From: Aliamphritea hakodatensis
GTDB taxonomy: Bacteria > Pseudomonadota > Gammaproteobacteria > Pseudomonadales > Balneatricaceae
Length of the DNA stretch: 64,000 bases
Direction of reading: 5' to 3'
Assembly: GCF_024347195.1 (NCBI RefSeq)
Contig: NZ_AP025281.1
Location: 4,526,001-4,590,000, forward strand
The notes under the pieces were generated by a model. That model ran no database searches. It saw only the letters and a list, made by a program, of their open reading frames with translations, and was not told the DNA's origin. Below, one piece after another: positions 52,605 to 61,222 of the stretch (its first letter is position 1; each line of letters opens with the position of its first letter). The translations under genes and the position numbers were made by a program.

Positions 52605-53953
52605 GTAAAAACAAAAATGTGTTCTCTTCCCACGGCGGCGCCAGCCTGCCACGCGCCCGCGCCCGCTTTCTGGCTCAGGCAATCCAGCTGGAAGAACACG
52701 AACCGGCCGGCATCATCAATGCAGCCATTTATTTCACCGCCTTTATTCTGGTGGCCTCAATTGTCTGGGCAATACTGACCAAGGTTGACGAAGTCACATC
52801 TACCCGTGGTGAAGTCGTGCCTGCCGGCCTTATACATGATGTACAGCATCTGGAAGGCGGTATCGTCAGTGAAATTCTGGTCCGTAATGGTGATCAGGTG
52901 CAAAACGGCGATTTACTGCTGCGCTTTGCACCTCCTGCCAGCCAGTCTGAACTCCAGCAACTGGAAATTCGTCGCGCCGCTTTCATTCTGGAAAGTGAGC
53001 GCCTGCAGGCAATCCTTGATGACCGGATTCCGTCTTTTGGTGAAATAGGTAACAGCTACCCAGCCCTTGCCGATAAGCAAATGACTATTTATTCCGCACA
53101 ACTGGCCAGCCAGAACAGCGAACTGAGTGTCATTGACTCACAAATCCGCCAGCGGAATGAAGAAATAAAGCAGCAGCGCAATAAGGCAAAGTCCATCAGA
53201 AAAAAAGTTGAGCTGCTTAAAGAACAGGTATCTATTCGCTCCAGACTGGTTAAAAGCAACGTGGTATCCAAAGCGGAGCTGCTGACCAGCCAGACCAGCC
53301 TTGCTGATGCACAAAGCGAAAGCCTTAGCATTGTTGACGGTATCCGCGTTGCAGAATCCGCGCTTACCGAAGCCGAGCAGCGGCGTATCGAACTCAGCGC
53401 ACGCTTCAAAAAAGACATAGAACTGGAAGCAGGTAGCGTCGGCGAAGAGCTTGCTGAAATTGAACAGTCACTGATCCGGGTGCGTGACAGAGTTAAGCGA
53501 CTGGACATCTACGCACCGCTGACCGGTATCGTACAGGATCTTTCCATTACCCGGATCAATGCTGTAGTTGATCCTGGCCAGGTAATTATGCAACTGGTAC
53601 CCACCGATGACGAGGTCATCATTGAAGCGCGCATATTGCCAAACGAAATTGGCCACATCAGCATCGGCCAGCGAGCAGAAATCAAGGTAGACAGCTACGA
53701 CTCCGCACGCTTTGGCACTGTTGACGGCGTCATAGAACGCCTCTCTGCAACAACCTATCTGGATGACAAAAAAGACCCTTATTTCAGAGCAGAGATCAGC
53801 CTGACAACCAACTGGGTGGGTGACAACACTAAACTGACACTGTCACCGGGCATGACCGTTACCGCAGACATAAAAACCGGCAGCAAGTCCATTATGGATT
53901 ATCTGCTTAAACCGATATCCCGCGGCCTGGATACTGCATTCAGGGAACGCTGA
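52601..53953 (+). CDS. Type I secretion membrane-fusion protein, HlyD family
   Basis: 450 residues. A short cytoplasmic N-terminus is followed by one transmembrane helix (IINAAIYFTAFILVASIVWAIL, ~45-66), the HlyD entry motif STRGEVVPAGLIHDVQHLEGGIVSEILVRNGDQVQNGDLLLRF (lipoyl half), long coiled-coil arms (~115-300), the returning lipoyl half (IYAPLTGIVQDL), and a beta-barrel end (ILPNEIGHISIGQRAEIKVDSYDSARFGTVDGVI). It bridges the ABC subunits to an outer-membrane TolC-type channel, which is not in this window. Its start overlaps the previous stop as ATGA. A terminator follows, so the operon is exactly three genes. Confidence 0.94.
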   Translation: MSKNKNVFSSHGGASLPRARARFLAQAIQLEEHEPAGIINAAIYFTAFILVASIVWAILTKVDEVTSTRGEVVPAGLIHDVQHLEGGIVSEILVRNGDQVQNGDLLLRFAPPASQSELQQLEIRRAAFILESERLQAILDDRIPSFGEIGNSYPALADKQMTIYSAQLASQNSELSVIDSQIRQRNEEIKQQRNKAKSIRKKVELLKEQVSIRSRLVKSNVVSKAELLTSQTSLADAQSESLSIVDGIRVAESALTEAEQRRIELSARFKKDIELEAGSVGEELAEIEQSLIRVRDRVKRLDIYAPLTGIVQDLSITRINAVVDPGQVIMQLVPTDDEVIIEARILPNEIGHISIGQRAEIKVDSYDSARFGTVDGVIERLSATTYLDDKKDPYFRAEISLTTNWVGDNTKLTLSPGMTVTADIKTGSKSIMDYLLKPISRGLDTAFRER

Positions 53954-53971
53954 TACGCACTCAATTCAAGA

Positions 53972-53999
53972 GCCGCCTGCTACCACAGGCGGCTTTTTT
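53972..53999 (+). terminator. Intrinsic terminator of the exporter operon
   Basis: Perfect 8-bp stem GCCGCCTG / CAGGCGGC with a six-base loop and six T residues, 18 bases after the HlyD-family stop. Confidence 0.93.
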
Positions 54000-54000
54000 A

Positions 54001-54600
54001 ATGCAAAAGCCACTCTCTGACCTCTACAGAGACACACCGCCTGACAACCCGGCTTAACAACCCGCCCGAACACTCCCCCAGACTAAAACAGTCGAAACGG
54101 CTGCACCACCCACTCCACAGCCTGACACAGCTTCTCAGAATGACCTTCAACACAGTAGCAAACACACTAAAAATGCCGCACAGCCCTCTGCAACCCCACA
54201 GATAACACATTCCGACCGCCAGCGAAGATCGCCAGCGAAGATCGCCAGCGAAGATCGCCAGCGAAGATCGCCAGCGAAGATCGCCAGCGAAGATCGCCAG
54301 CGAAGATCGCCAGTCTTGCCGCCCTTCCCGCAATCAGCAAGGCACACCTCACCGCTACACCGGCCACCTGAACATAGCTTTATTCCGGACAAGAACAGTC
54401 ACACAGACCTCTTCACAATCAACCGCACTGAAGGAACTGAGAACCCATCTGAAGGCCAGGCAAACCGAAGCCAACCCAAGAGCGCCGCCATAGCAATCAC
54501 AGCACACAGAGAAGCTCAGAGCGGACAGCAAAAGTTTTGCCGATGAAAGCAACAGAAAAAGAAATGGAATGTTTAAAACATGTAAGAAGAGAAGAGACAG
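54001..54600. other. Non-coding, T-poor intergenic stretch
   Basis: About 600 bases between the exporter operon and the tRNA cluster. The plus strand is rich in A and C and strikingly poor in T outside the repeat. No frame has a credible ribosome-binding site or family resemblance. It contains the 13-bp tandem repeat. It may be degraded sequence or an untranslated RNA; I cannot decide. Confidence 0.6.
54218..54313. repeat. 13-bp tandem repeat, seven perfect copies plus a partial
   Basis: Unit GCCAGCGAAGATC repeated seven times without change (91 bases), plus GCCAG. Each junction contains GCGA-AGA-TCGC, a small inverted repeat, so the array is a row of mini-hairpins. The unit length is not a multiple of three and no gene spans it. 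Confidence 0.97.
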
Positions 54601-54677
54601 TGGCGCGCCCGGCACGATTCGAACGTGCGACCGCCTGGTTCGTAGCCAGGTACTCTATCCAGCTGAGCTACGGGCGC
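54601..54677 (-). tRNA. tRNA-Arg(ACG), copy 3 in transcription order
   Basis: 77-base cloverleaf with acceptor GCGCCCG / CGGGCGC, anticodon loop CTACGAA (anticodon ACG), T loop TTCGAAT and encoded CCA. Identical to the two neighbouring copies. Confidence 0.97.
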
Positions 54678-54807
54678 TTAATCACTGCAAAACTGTCTCA
54701 GAAGTGTCAGAGGCAAAACATCAACTTTACAACGCATCATTCGCTGTAAACCTTTTGCTCTACATTTGAAAAAATACAAAGACTTAAAACAGATACTTGG
54801 ATTAGGA

Positions 54808-54884
54808 TGGCGCGCCCGGCACGATTCGAACGTGCGACCGCCTGGTTCGTAGCCAGGTACTCTATCCAGCTGAGCTACGGGCGC
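54808..54884 (-). tRNA. tRNA-Arg(ACG), copy 2
   Basis: 77-base sequence identical to the copies at 54601 and 54938, with encoded CCA. Spacers between copies are unrelated apart from a few bases after the 5' end. Confidence 0.97.
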
Positions 54885-54937
54885 TTAATCCAAGTTTTGT
54901 TGTTTATCCCACCATTTCACTTAACCCTAAAGTTAAG

Positions 54938-55014
54938 TGGCGCGCCCGGCACGATTCGAACGTGCGACCGCCTGGTTCGTAGCCAGGTACTCTATCCAGC
55001 TGAGCTACGGGCGC
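54938..55014 (-). tRNA. tRNA-Arg(ACG), copy 1
   Basis: 77-base sequence identical to the other two copies, four bases downstream of tRNA-Ser. All four tRNAs are probably processed from one transcript. Confidence 0.97.
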
Positions 55015-55018
55015 TAAA

Positions 55019-55108
55019 TGGCGGTGAGAGAGGGATTCGAACCCTCGATAGAGTTTCCCCTATACGCCCTTAGCAGGGGCGCGCCTTCAGCCACTCGGCC
55101 ATCTCACC
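55019..55108 (-). tRNA. tRNA-Ser(GCT)
   Basis: 90 bases with the long variable arm of a class II tRNA; acceptor GGTGAGA / TCTCACC, anticodon loop CTGCTAA (anticodon GCT), discriminator G, encoded CCA. Confidence 0.96.
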
Positions 55109-55169
55109 TCAACAACGGCGCGTATATTACAAGAATGATTTTCAAAAGAAAAGCATTAATTTCAGAAAT

Positions 55170-55355
55170 TTACTCTTGGTTACCTTCTTGCTTTTCTTTC
55201 TGAATACGCTGATAAATTTCTTCACGATGCACAGACACATCTTTAGGTGCATTAACACCAATACGCACCTGATTTCCCTTCACACCCAGGACAGTCACAG
55301 TGACGTCGTCACCAACCATTAGCGTTTCGCCTACACGGCGAGTAAGAATTAACAT
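55170..55355 (-). CDS. csrA: Carbon storage regulator CsrA
   Basis: RNA-binding post-transcriptional regulator, 61 residues, full-length. MLILTRRVGETLMVGDD at the start and VRIGVNAPKDVSVHREEIYQRI further on are near-invariant; Leu4 and Arg44 of the RNA-binding surface are present. As a homodimer it binds GGA motifs in hairpins of mRNA leaders and affects motility, biofilm and c-di-GMP metabolism, all of which appear in this window. The ribosome-binding site AAGGAGA contains a GGA itself, which allows autoregulation. It lies between lysC and tRNA-Ser, the common gammaproteobacterial place. Confidence 0.98.
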   Translation of the reverse strand: MLILTRRVGETLMVGDDVTVTVLGVKGNQVRIGVNAPKDVSVHREEIYQRIQKEKQEGNQE

Positions 55356-55376
55356 TAAATAATCTCCTTATTTAAG

Positions 55377-55429
55377 CGCCAGAGCGTCCTAATCTGTAGT
55401 AGTAACAACAGATTAACAGACCTCTGGCG
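55377..55429 (-). promoter_or_regulatory. Structured csrA leader
   Basis: Nested inverted repeats on the minus strand: outer arms CGCCAGAG / CTCTGGCG, inner arms AATCTGT / ACAGATT around a ten-base loop. An AGGA lies between inner and outer right arms, close to the AAGGAG ribosome-binding site. No T run follows, so a regulatory leader is more likely than a terminator for lysC. Confidence 0.55.
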
Positions 55430-55484
55430 TTAAACAAATAAAATGTGCAACAACAGCAACACAGAACTACTTAAACAGTGGCTG

Positions 55485-56720
55485 CTACTCACTAACCGTA
55501 TCAACAGCATTCAAATCAAACGCTGAATGAAGTCCCCGGACAGCTAATTCCAGGTACTTTTCAGCGATCACTACAGAAACCTTAATTTCTGAAGTGGAAA
55601 TCATCTGAATATTGATGTTCTCATTAGCCAGGGAATCAAACATCTTACTGGCTACACCTGCGTGAGAACGCATGCCGACACCAACGATTGATACTTTAGC
55701 TATTTTGTTATTACCAATAACTTCACGCGCACCCAGCTCCTCTTTAACTTTAGTCAGGATTTCTTCAGCCTGATTAAAATCATTACGGTGCACTGTAAAC
55801 GTGAAGTCCGTGGTGTTATCTGCTGCCACATTTTGCAAAATCATATCGACTTCGATATTGGCACGACTGACTGGACCCAAAATCCGCGAAGCTACGCCTG
55901 GAATATCAGGGACACCCAGTATTGTCAGTTTTGCTTCGTCGCGGTTAAAGGCAATCCCTGAAATGACCGGTTTTTCCACTGTATCCTCTTCCTCTGTAGT
56001 TATAAGCGTTCCTGGTCCATCCTGAAAGCTGTGTAATACCCGTAACGGCACATTATATTTGCCGGCGAACTCCACAGCCCGAATTTGCAGTACTTTCGAT
56101 CCAAGACTGGCCATTTCCAGCATTTCTTCAAAAGTAATCTCGTCGAGACGCTGAGCGCCCTCAACAACCCGCGGATCGGTTGTATACACACCGTCCACAT
56201 CTGTATAAATCTGACATTCATCAGCCTTCAGCGCAGCAGCAAGCGCCACACCTGTAGTATCAGAGCCACCACGCCCAAGCGTCGTAATGTTACCCAGCTC
56301 ATCTACCCCCTGAAAACCGGCAACCACAACCACGCGGCCCATATCCAGCTCAGCGCGCATCGGGTCAACCTCGATGTCCTGAATACGTGCCTTCATATGG
56401 CTGTCATCCGTCAGAATTTTAACCTGACTGCCGGTAAATGAGCGCGCGCTTACGCCACGGGCTTCCAGTGCCATACATAATAGCGCAATGGTTACCTGCT
56501 CACCGGTAGAAACCAGCACATCCATCTCACGGGGAGAGGGCTGCTCCTGCATTTCTTTAGCCATTCCAATCAGACGATTAGTCTCGCCACTCATGGCAGA
56601 AACAACCACTACAACGTCGTGACCAGCCTGACGAAAGCCTTTCACTTTATCGGCGACAGCCTGAATCCGCTCGACTGAGCCAACAGAGGTGCCACCATAT
56701 TTCTGTACAAATAGGGCCAT
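55485..56720 (-). CDS. lysC: Aspartate kinase
   Basis: Phosphorylates aspartate, the first step to lysine, threonine, methionine and diaminopimelate. 411 residues of the monofunctional type with no homoserine dehydrogenase fusion. The N-terminal kinase domain has FVQKYGGTSVGSVERI (residues 4-19), GFQGVDELGNITTLGRGGSDTT and YTDVDGVYTTDPR. Two C-terminal ACT domains (~265-410; TILGVPDIPGVASRI and VSIVGVGMRSHAGVASKMF) provide feedback control by lysine and threonine. An AAGGA ribosome-binding site precedes the start. It lies 35 bases downstream of alaS and ahead of csrA. An internal start making a separate regulatory subunit, known in this family, cannot be confirmed. Confidence 0.96.
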   Translation of the reverse strand: MALFVQKYGGTSVGSVERIQAVADKVKGFRQAGHDVVVVVSAMSGETNRLIGMAKEMQEQPSPREMDVLVSTGEQVTIALLCMALEARGVSARSFTGSQVKILTDDSHMKARIQDIEVDPMRAELDMGRVVVVAGFQGVDELGNITTLGRGGSDTTGVALAAALKADECQIYTDVDGVYTTDPRVVEGAQRLDEITFEEMLEMASLGSKVLQIRAVEFAGKYNVPLRVLHSFQDGPGTLITTEEEDTVEKPVISGIAFNRDEAKLTILGVPDIPGVASRILGPVSRANIEVDMILQNVAADNTTDFTFTVHRNDFNQAEEILTKVKEELGAREVIGNNKIAKVSIVGVGMRSHAGVASKMFDSLANENINIQMISTSEIKVSVVIAEKYLELAVRGLHSAFDLNAVDTVSE

Positions 56721-56755
56721 TTACCTATTTCCTTAATAGCCTTGCAGACTAAAAA

Positions 56756-59320
56756 CTACGACAAATTGTTTTCTACCAGCCCGGCAACTTCTGCCAGAAC
56801 AGCAGGCAACGCTGCTGCATCGGTACCACCACCCTGAGCAAAGTCCGGACGACCACCGCCCTTACCACCCAGCTTAGCTGTTAGCTCACGAACCAGGTCG
56901 CCAGCTTTTACTTTAGCAGTCAGATCTTTACTGACACCGGCAGCAAGGCTGACTTTACCGTCCGCCACTGTCGCCAGCACAACCACTGCACTGCCTAATT
57001 TATTCTTCAACTGATCAATCGTGTCACGCAGCGCTTTCGGCTCAATGCCTTCAAGCACTTCTGCCAGCACCTTTACGCCAGCCACATCAGCAGCTGCGCT
57101 GACCAGGTCAGCACCTTTAGCTGCAGCAAGTTTAGCTTTTAACTGCTCAAGCTCTTTTTCCAACTGACGGGTTTTACCCTGCTGATCAGTCAGCTTATCC
57201 TGTAACTGCGCGCTGACACCGGCCATGAAGTCCAGAGCCGCCTTTCCGGTGACTGCTTCAACCCGGCGTACGCCTGCCGCAATACCGCCTTCTGAAACAA
57301 TTTTCAGCAACGCAATATCACCGGTACGCTGAGCATGCGTACCGCCGCAAAGCTCAACCGAGAAGTCGCCACCCATGGTTAAAACGCGAACTTCATCATC
57401 GTACTTCTCACCAAACAGTGCCATAGCACCTTTCTCTTTGGCGGAATCAATGTCCATGACGTCAGTTTCAATCAGAGTATTGCGGCGAACCTCTTCATTC
57501 ACCATCTCTTCAACTGCCTGCAACTCTTTCGCGGTTACCGCTTCAAAGTGCGAAAAGTCAAAACGTAAGCGCTCAGCATCGTTCAGAGAGCCTTTTTGCT
57601 GAACATGTGAACCTAATACACGACGCAATGCTTCGTGAAGGACGTGAGTCGCGGAATGGTTAACAGCCGTCTTCTGACGTCGTTCTGCATCAACTTCAGG
57701 GAACAGAGTATCACCAACCTTAATAGTTCCCTGCTGCAGTTCACCGTGATGCAGGTGGTTCTTACTTTCTTTGGTACAGTCAGCTACCGTGAAGATAAGC
57801 CCTTCAGCCTTCAGCAAACCACTGTCACCCACCTGACCACCGGACTCTGCATAGAACGGCGTCTCGTCAAGCACAACAATCCCTTTATCACCGGCATTCA
57901 GCACATCAACAGCCGCGCCATCAGAGAACAAACCTACAACCTTGGCAGAGCCCTGCAAATGCTCATAACCTGTAAAGCTGGTCTCGCCGTCGAGCGTCAG
58001 CGCATCGTTATAGTCAACATTGAATTTGCCAGCTGCTCGCGCCTGCGTACGCTGCTGTTCCATCGCCTTTTCAAAACCTGCCATATCAATGGTCAGTTCC
58101 TGCTCACGTGCAACATCAGCAGTCAGATCAACCGGGAAACCATAGGTGTCATAAAGTTTGAAAACTGTTTCACCGGGAATTTCTGTTCCTTCCAGTTTGG
58201 AAATGACCGTTTCAAGCAGTCCCATGCCATGCTCTAGGGTCTTGGCAAACTGCTCTTCTTCTTTAAGCAGAACTTTTTCAATCAGCTCTTGCTGAGCTGT
58301 AAGATCCGGGTAAGCCGCTCCCATCTCCTTCACGAGTGCAGCAACAAGCTTATGGAAGAATGCACCCTGAGCACCCAGCTTCTTACCGTGACGTACCGCA
58401 CGGCGAATAATGCGGCGCAAAACATAACCCGCACCTTCGTTACTCGGAATAACGCCATCGAGTATCAGGAAAGAACAGGAACGGATGTGATCAGCAATAA
58501 CCCGCAGAGATTTATTATCCAGATCGTTGCTTCCCACTGCAGCGGCGGCAGCCTTCAGCAGGTTTTGGAAAAGGTCAATCTCATAGTTGGAGTGCACGTT
58601 CTGCAGAACAGCCGCAATACGCTCAAGCCCCATACCTGTATCCACAGATGGCTTAGGTAATGGCGTCATTTCACCATCGGCAGCACGGTTGAACTGCATG
58701 AATACCAAATTCCAGATTTCGATATAGCGGTCGCCATCTTCTTCAGGGCTGCCCGGAGGTCCGCCCCAGATGTCCGCACCGTGGTCGTAGAAAATCTCAG
58801 AGCTGGGTCCGCAAGGGCCGGTATCACCCATAGACCAGAAGTTATCTTCATCCAGTTTGGAGAAGCGCTCAGGATCGATCCCAACTTCTTCTTTCCAGAT
58901 TTTTTCTGCTTCATCATCACTGATATGAACCGTAATCCACAGCTTTTCTTTTGGCAGCTGCAGTACTTCTGTCAGGAAGGTCCATGCAAAGTTGATTGCA
59001 TCACGCTTAAAGTAATCACCGAAACTGAAGTTACCCAGCATCTCAAAGAAGGTATGGTGGCGCGCTGTATAACCTACGTTATCCAGATCGTTATGCTTAC
59101 CGCCCGCACGTACACAACGCTGCGAGGTAGTCGCACGGGTATAAGGACGCTGGTCGCTTCCCAGGAATACATCCTTAAACTGAACCATACCTGCGTTAGT
59201 AAACATCAGGGTAGGGTCGTTGGCAGGGATCAGAGAACTACTTTCAACAATCTGATGGCCGTTGTTTTCAAAGTAGTTTAGAAATGCCTGTCGCAGTTCG
59301 GCACTTGTCATATTTTTCAT
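56756..59320 (-). CDS. alaS: Alanine-tRNA ligase
   Basis: Charges tRNA-Ala. 854 residues, close to the usual ~875. N-terminal class II catalytic core (MTSAELRQAFLNYFENNGHQIVESSSLIPANDPTLMFTNAGM), editing domain with the zinc-type motifs NHSATHVLHEALRRVLG and CGGTHAQRTGDI, then a coiled-coil stretch and the C-terminal Gly-rich GGKGGGRPDFAQGGG region that promotes oligomerisation. ATG 59320 is used, aligning with the normal N-terminus; an ATG three codons later is possible. The 183-base gap to recX is AT-rich and should hold its promoter. Confidence 0.97.
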   Translation of the reverse strand: MKNMTSAELRQAFLNYFENNGHQIVESSSLIPANDPTLMFTNAGMVQFKDVFLGSDQRPYTRATTSQRCVRAGGKHNDLDNVGYTARHHTFFEMLGNFSFGDYFKRDAINFAWTFLTEVLQLPKEKLWITVHISDDEAEKIWKEEVGIDPERFSKLDEDNFWSMGDTGPCGPSSEIFYDHGADIWGGPPGSPEEDGDRYIEIWNLVFMQFNRAADGEMTPLPKPSVDTGMGLERIAAVLQNVHSNYEIDLFQNLLKAAAAAVGSNDLDNKSLRVIADHIRSCSFLILDGVIPSNEGAGYVLRRIIRRAVRHGKKLGAQGAFFHKLVAALVKEMGAAYPDLTAQQELIEKVLLKEEEQFAKTLEHGMGLLETVISKLEGTEIPGETVFKLYDTYGFPVDLTADVAREQELTIDMAGFEKAMEQQRTQARAAGKFNVDYNDALTLDGETSFTGYEHLQGSAKVVGLFSDGAAVDVLNAGDKGIVVLDETPFYAESGGQVGDSGLLKAEGLIFTVADCTKESKNHLHHGELQQGTIKVGDTLFPEVDAERRQKTAVNHSATHVLHEALRRVLGSHVQQKGSLNDAERLRFDFSHFEAVTAKELQAVEEMVNEEVRRNTLIETDVMDIDSAKEKGAMALFGEKYDDEVRVLTMGGDFSVELCGGTHAQRTGDIALLKIVSEGGIAAGVRRVEAVTGKAALDFMAGVSAQLQDKLTDQQGKTRQLEKELEQLKAKLAAAKGADLVSAAADVAGVKVLAEVLEGIEPKALRDTIDQLKNKLGSAVVVLATVADGKVSLAAGVSKDLTAKVKAGDLVRELTAKLGGKGGGRPDFAQGGGTDAAALPAVLAEVAGLVENNLS

Positions 59321-59503
59321 ACAGTTATCGCTCGCAACACCTAAAATAGCACCCTGATCGATTCATTTACCTACGCATTCAATCAAAAGCAACCGGAAAA
59401 AACAGTGTAAAAATGGCGATGTAGTATATAACGTGTCAATAAATTGTTCGAATATTTTTAGCAACTAAGGCTTATATTAATATTTCTCTTTAATTTTCAG
59501 GAT

Positions 59504-59989
59504 TTATTCTTCTTTTGCATCAATAGCATAGCGAGTCTGTTCTGCGTCAAATCCTCTCTGCATCATGTAACGCATGCGTTTCGCATACCCCTTGGCATCA
59601 AAACTTTCTTCACTCCGGAACTTACGGCGATACACATCCAGCGCCAGGGCAAACCAGTCAATTTCCTGTTCCTGCATTGCCAAATCAAGCATGTCTGCTG
59701 AGATACCTTTATCTCTCATATCGAACTGAATTTTTTTAGGACCGTAGCCCTGATTTACTCGCTGCCGCAAAAAACTTTCAACAAAACGCTGATCGCTGAC
59801 ATAACCACTTTCCTGCAAACTGAATATGACATTGTCCAGCATATCTTCATCAGCACACCTGCCTGCTAACTTCGTCATCAGTTCTTTCACCGAGTGCTCC
59901 CGGCGCGCAAGCAATCCCAGCGCTGCATTTTTGATATCTGACTCAGTCTCCAGCATTTTTCCGGATTTTTCTGAACGGTTAAAGCCCAT
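59504..59989 (-). CDS. recX: RecA regulatory protein RecX
   Basis: 161 residues. RecX inhibits RecA filament growth and is normally co-transcribed with recA through a leaky terminator; both are seen here. Three-helix RecX repeats are visible: ALGLLARREHSVKELMTKLAG, SLQESGYVSDQRFVESFLRQRVNQGYGPKKI, and AKGYAKRMRYMMQRGFDAEQTRYAI. Ribosome-binding site AAGGG. A start at the second Met (MLETESDIKNAALG) is possible. Confidence 0.93.
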   Translation of the reverse strand: MGFNRSEKSGKMLETESDIKNAALGLLARREHSVKELMTKLAGRCADEDMLDNVIFSLQESGYVSDQRFVESFLRQRVNQGYGPKKIQFDMRDKGISADMLDLAMQEQEIDWFALALDVYRRKFRSEESFDAKGYAKRMRYMMQRGFDAEQTRYAIDAKEE

Positions 59990-60015
59990 ATTTTTCCCTT
60001 TTTCCCAGACACAAA

Positions 60016-60038
60016 AAACCCTGCCAAAAGCAGGGTTT
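60016..60038 (-). terminator. Terminator between recA and recX
   Basis: Stem AAACCCTGC / GCAGGGTTT with a five-base loop and a T run on the minus strand, between the recA stop and recX start. A leaky terminator here is the usual way RecX is kept below RecA. Confidence 0.88.
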
Positions 60039-60074
60039 AAAGATAATCAGCTCATTAACACCGATTTATGTATG

Positions 60075-61118
60075 TTACAGATCCAGCTGAGGTGCCGCTT
60101 CAGCATCCTTTCCTTCTTCCTGAACAACAGGTGTTGTCAGTAATTTAGCCCGGATAGCAGCTTCGATCTCACTGGCCACCTCTGAGTTTTCTTCCAGATA
60201 ACGGGCAGCATTCGCTTTACCCTGACCAATCTTATCGCCTTTGTATGCATACCATGCACCGGATTTATCAATCAGACCTTCTTTCACGCCCAGATCGATA
60301 ACCTCACCCATATGGTAGATACCCTGACCATACAGAATCTGGAATTCAGCCTGACGGAATGGAGGAGCCACCTTGTTCTTAACCACTTTTACGCGGGTTT
60401 CGTTACCGACAATTTCATCCCCCTGCTTCACTGCACCGATCCGGCGGATATCAAGACGAACAGATGAGTAGAATTTCAGTGCGTTACCGCCAGTTGTTGT
60501 TTCAGGGCTGCCGAACATCACACCGATCTTCATACGAATCTGGTTAATGAAAATAACCAGTGTATTGGCATTCTTCACATTGGCCGTCAGTTTACGCAGT
60601 GCCTGAGACATCAGACGGGCCTGAAGACCTACGTGGGAATCACCCATGTCGCCTTCAATTTCAGCTTTAGGTGTCAGCGCCGCCACAGAGTCAATAACCA
60701 GCACATCAACCGCACTGGAGCGTACCAGCATGTCGGTAATTTCCAGCGCCTGCTCACCGGTATCCGGCTGAGACACCAGCATTTCATCAACATTTACACC
60801 CAGTTTTTCGGCGTAAGTCGGATCCAGCGCATGCTCCGCATCAACGAACGCACAGGTTTTGCCAAGTTTCTGAGCTTCCGCAATGACCTGCAGTGTCAGG
60901 GTTGTTTTACCGGACGATTCCGGCCCGTAGATTTCAACAATCCGACCCATAGGTAAACCACCGATACCCAGCGCAATATCCAGCGTCAGGGAACCGGTCG
61001 ACACAGCAGGAATAACTTCACGCGGCTGATCACCCATGCGCATAACTGCACCTTTACCAAACTGGCGTTCGATCTGACCCAGGGCAGCATCAAGAGCTTT
61101 CTTTCTGTTGTCGTCCAT
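60075..61118 (-). CDS. recA: Recombinase RecA
   Basis: Strand-exchange ATPase and SOS co-protease, 347 residues. N-terminal MDDNRKKALDAALGQIERQFGKGAVMRMGD, Walker A GPESSGKTT (about residues 65-73), LVIDSVAALTP Walker B region, loop L1 and the conserved QIRMKIGVMFGSPETTTGGNALKFY containing loop L2. The acidic C-terminal tail (EEGKDAEAAPQLDL) is present and normally restrains activity. A LexA box and a good sigma-70 promoter lie upstream. It is followed by a terminator and recX. Confidence 0.98.
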   Translation of the reverse strand: MDDNRKKALDAALGQIERQFGKGAVMRMGDQPREVIPAVSTGSLTLDIALGIGGLPMGRIVEIYGPESSGKTTLTLQVIAEAQKLGKTCAFVDAEHALDPTYAEKLGVNVDEMLVSQPDTGEQALEITDMLVRSSAVDVLVIDSVAALTPKAEIEGDMGDSHVGLQARLMSQALRKLTANVKNANTLVIFINQIRMKIGVMFGSPETTTGGNALKFYSSVRLDIRRIGAVKQGDEIVGNETRVKVVKNKVAPPFRQAEFQILYGQGIYHMGEVIDLGVKEGLIDKSGAWYAYKGDKIGQGKANAARYLEENSEVASEIEAAIRAKLLTTPVVQEEGKDAEAAPQLDL

Positions 61119-61152
61119 ATTAGAACCTATAAATCTGTGGAGAAATTAAATA

Positions 61153-61168
61153 CTGTACGTTTGCACAG
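61153..61168 (-). promoter_or_regulatory. LexA (SOS) box of recA
   Basis: CTGT-ACGTTTGC-ACAG, a perfect CTGT-N8-ACAG pair, directly downstream of the -10 and 35 bases ahead of the recA ATG, placed to block RNA polymerase. Confidence 0.92.
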
Positions 61169-61169
61169 C

Positions 61170-61198
61170 ATTATTATCGCAGCTGAATCACATTGCAA
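61170..61198 (-). promoter_or_regulatory. Sigma-70 promoter of recA
   Basis: Minus strand TTGCAA, 17 bases, AATAAT, ending next to the LexA box. Confidence 0.65.
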
Positions 61199-61206
61199 GC
61201 AAAAAT

Positions 61207-61222
61207 ATGTTTTTTTATACAG
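61207..61222 (-). promoter_or_regulatory. Second, imperfect LexA-like site
   Basis: Minus strand CTGT-ATAAAAAA-ACAT, seven of eight consensus bases, at the 3' end of pncC and 54 bases upstream of the first box (start to start). It could assist LexA binding or be chance in AT-rich DNA. Confidence 0.4.

Noticed and set aside
54147..54392. Repetitive minus-strand frames through the 13-bp repeats
   Set aside because: The 39-base translation period simply reflects three 13-bp units; no start signal or homology.
54537..55203. Short plus-strand frames across the tRNA cluster
   Set aside because: They are antisense readings of tRNA-Arg and tRNA-Ser genes.
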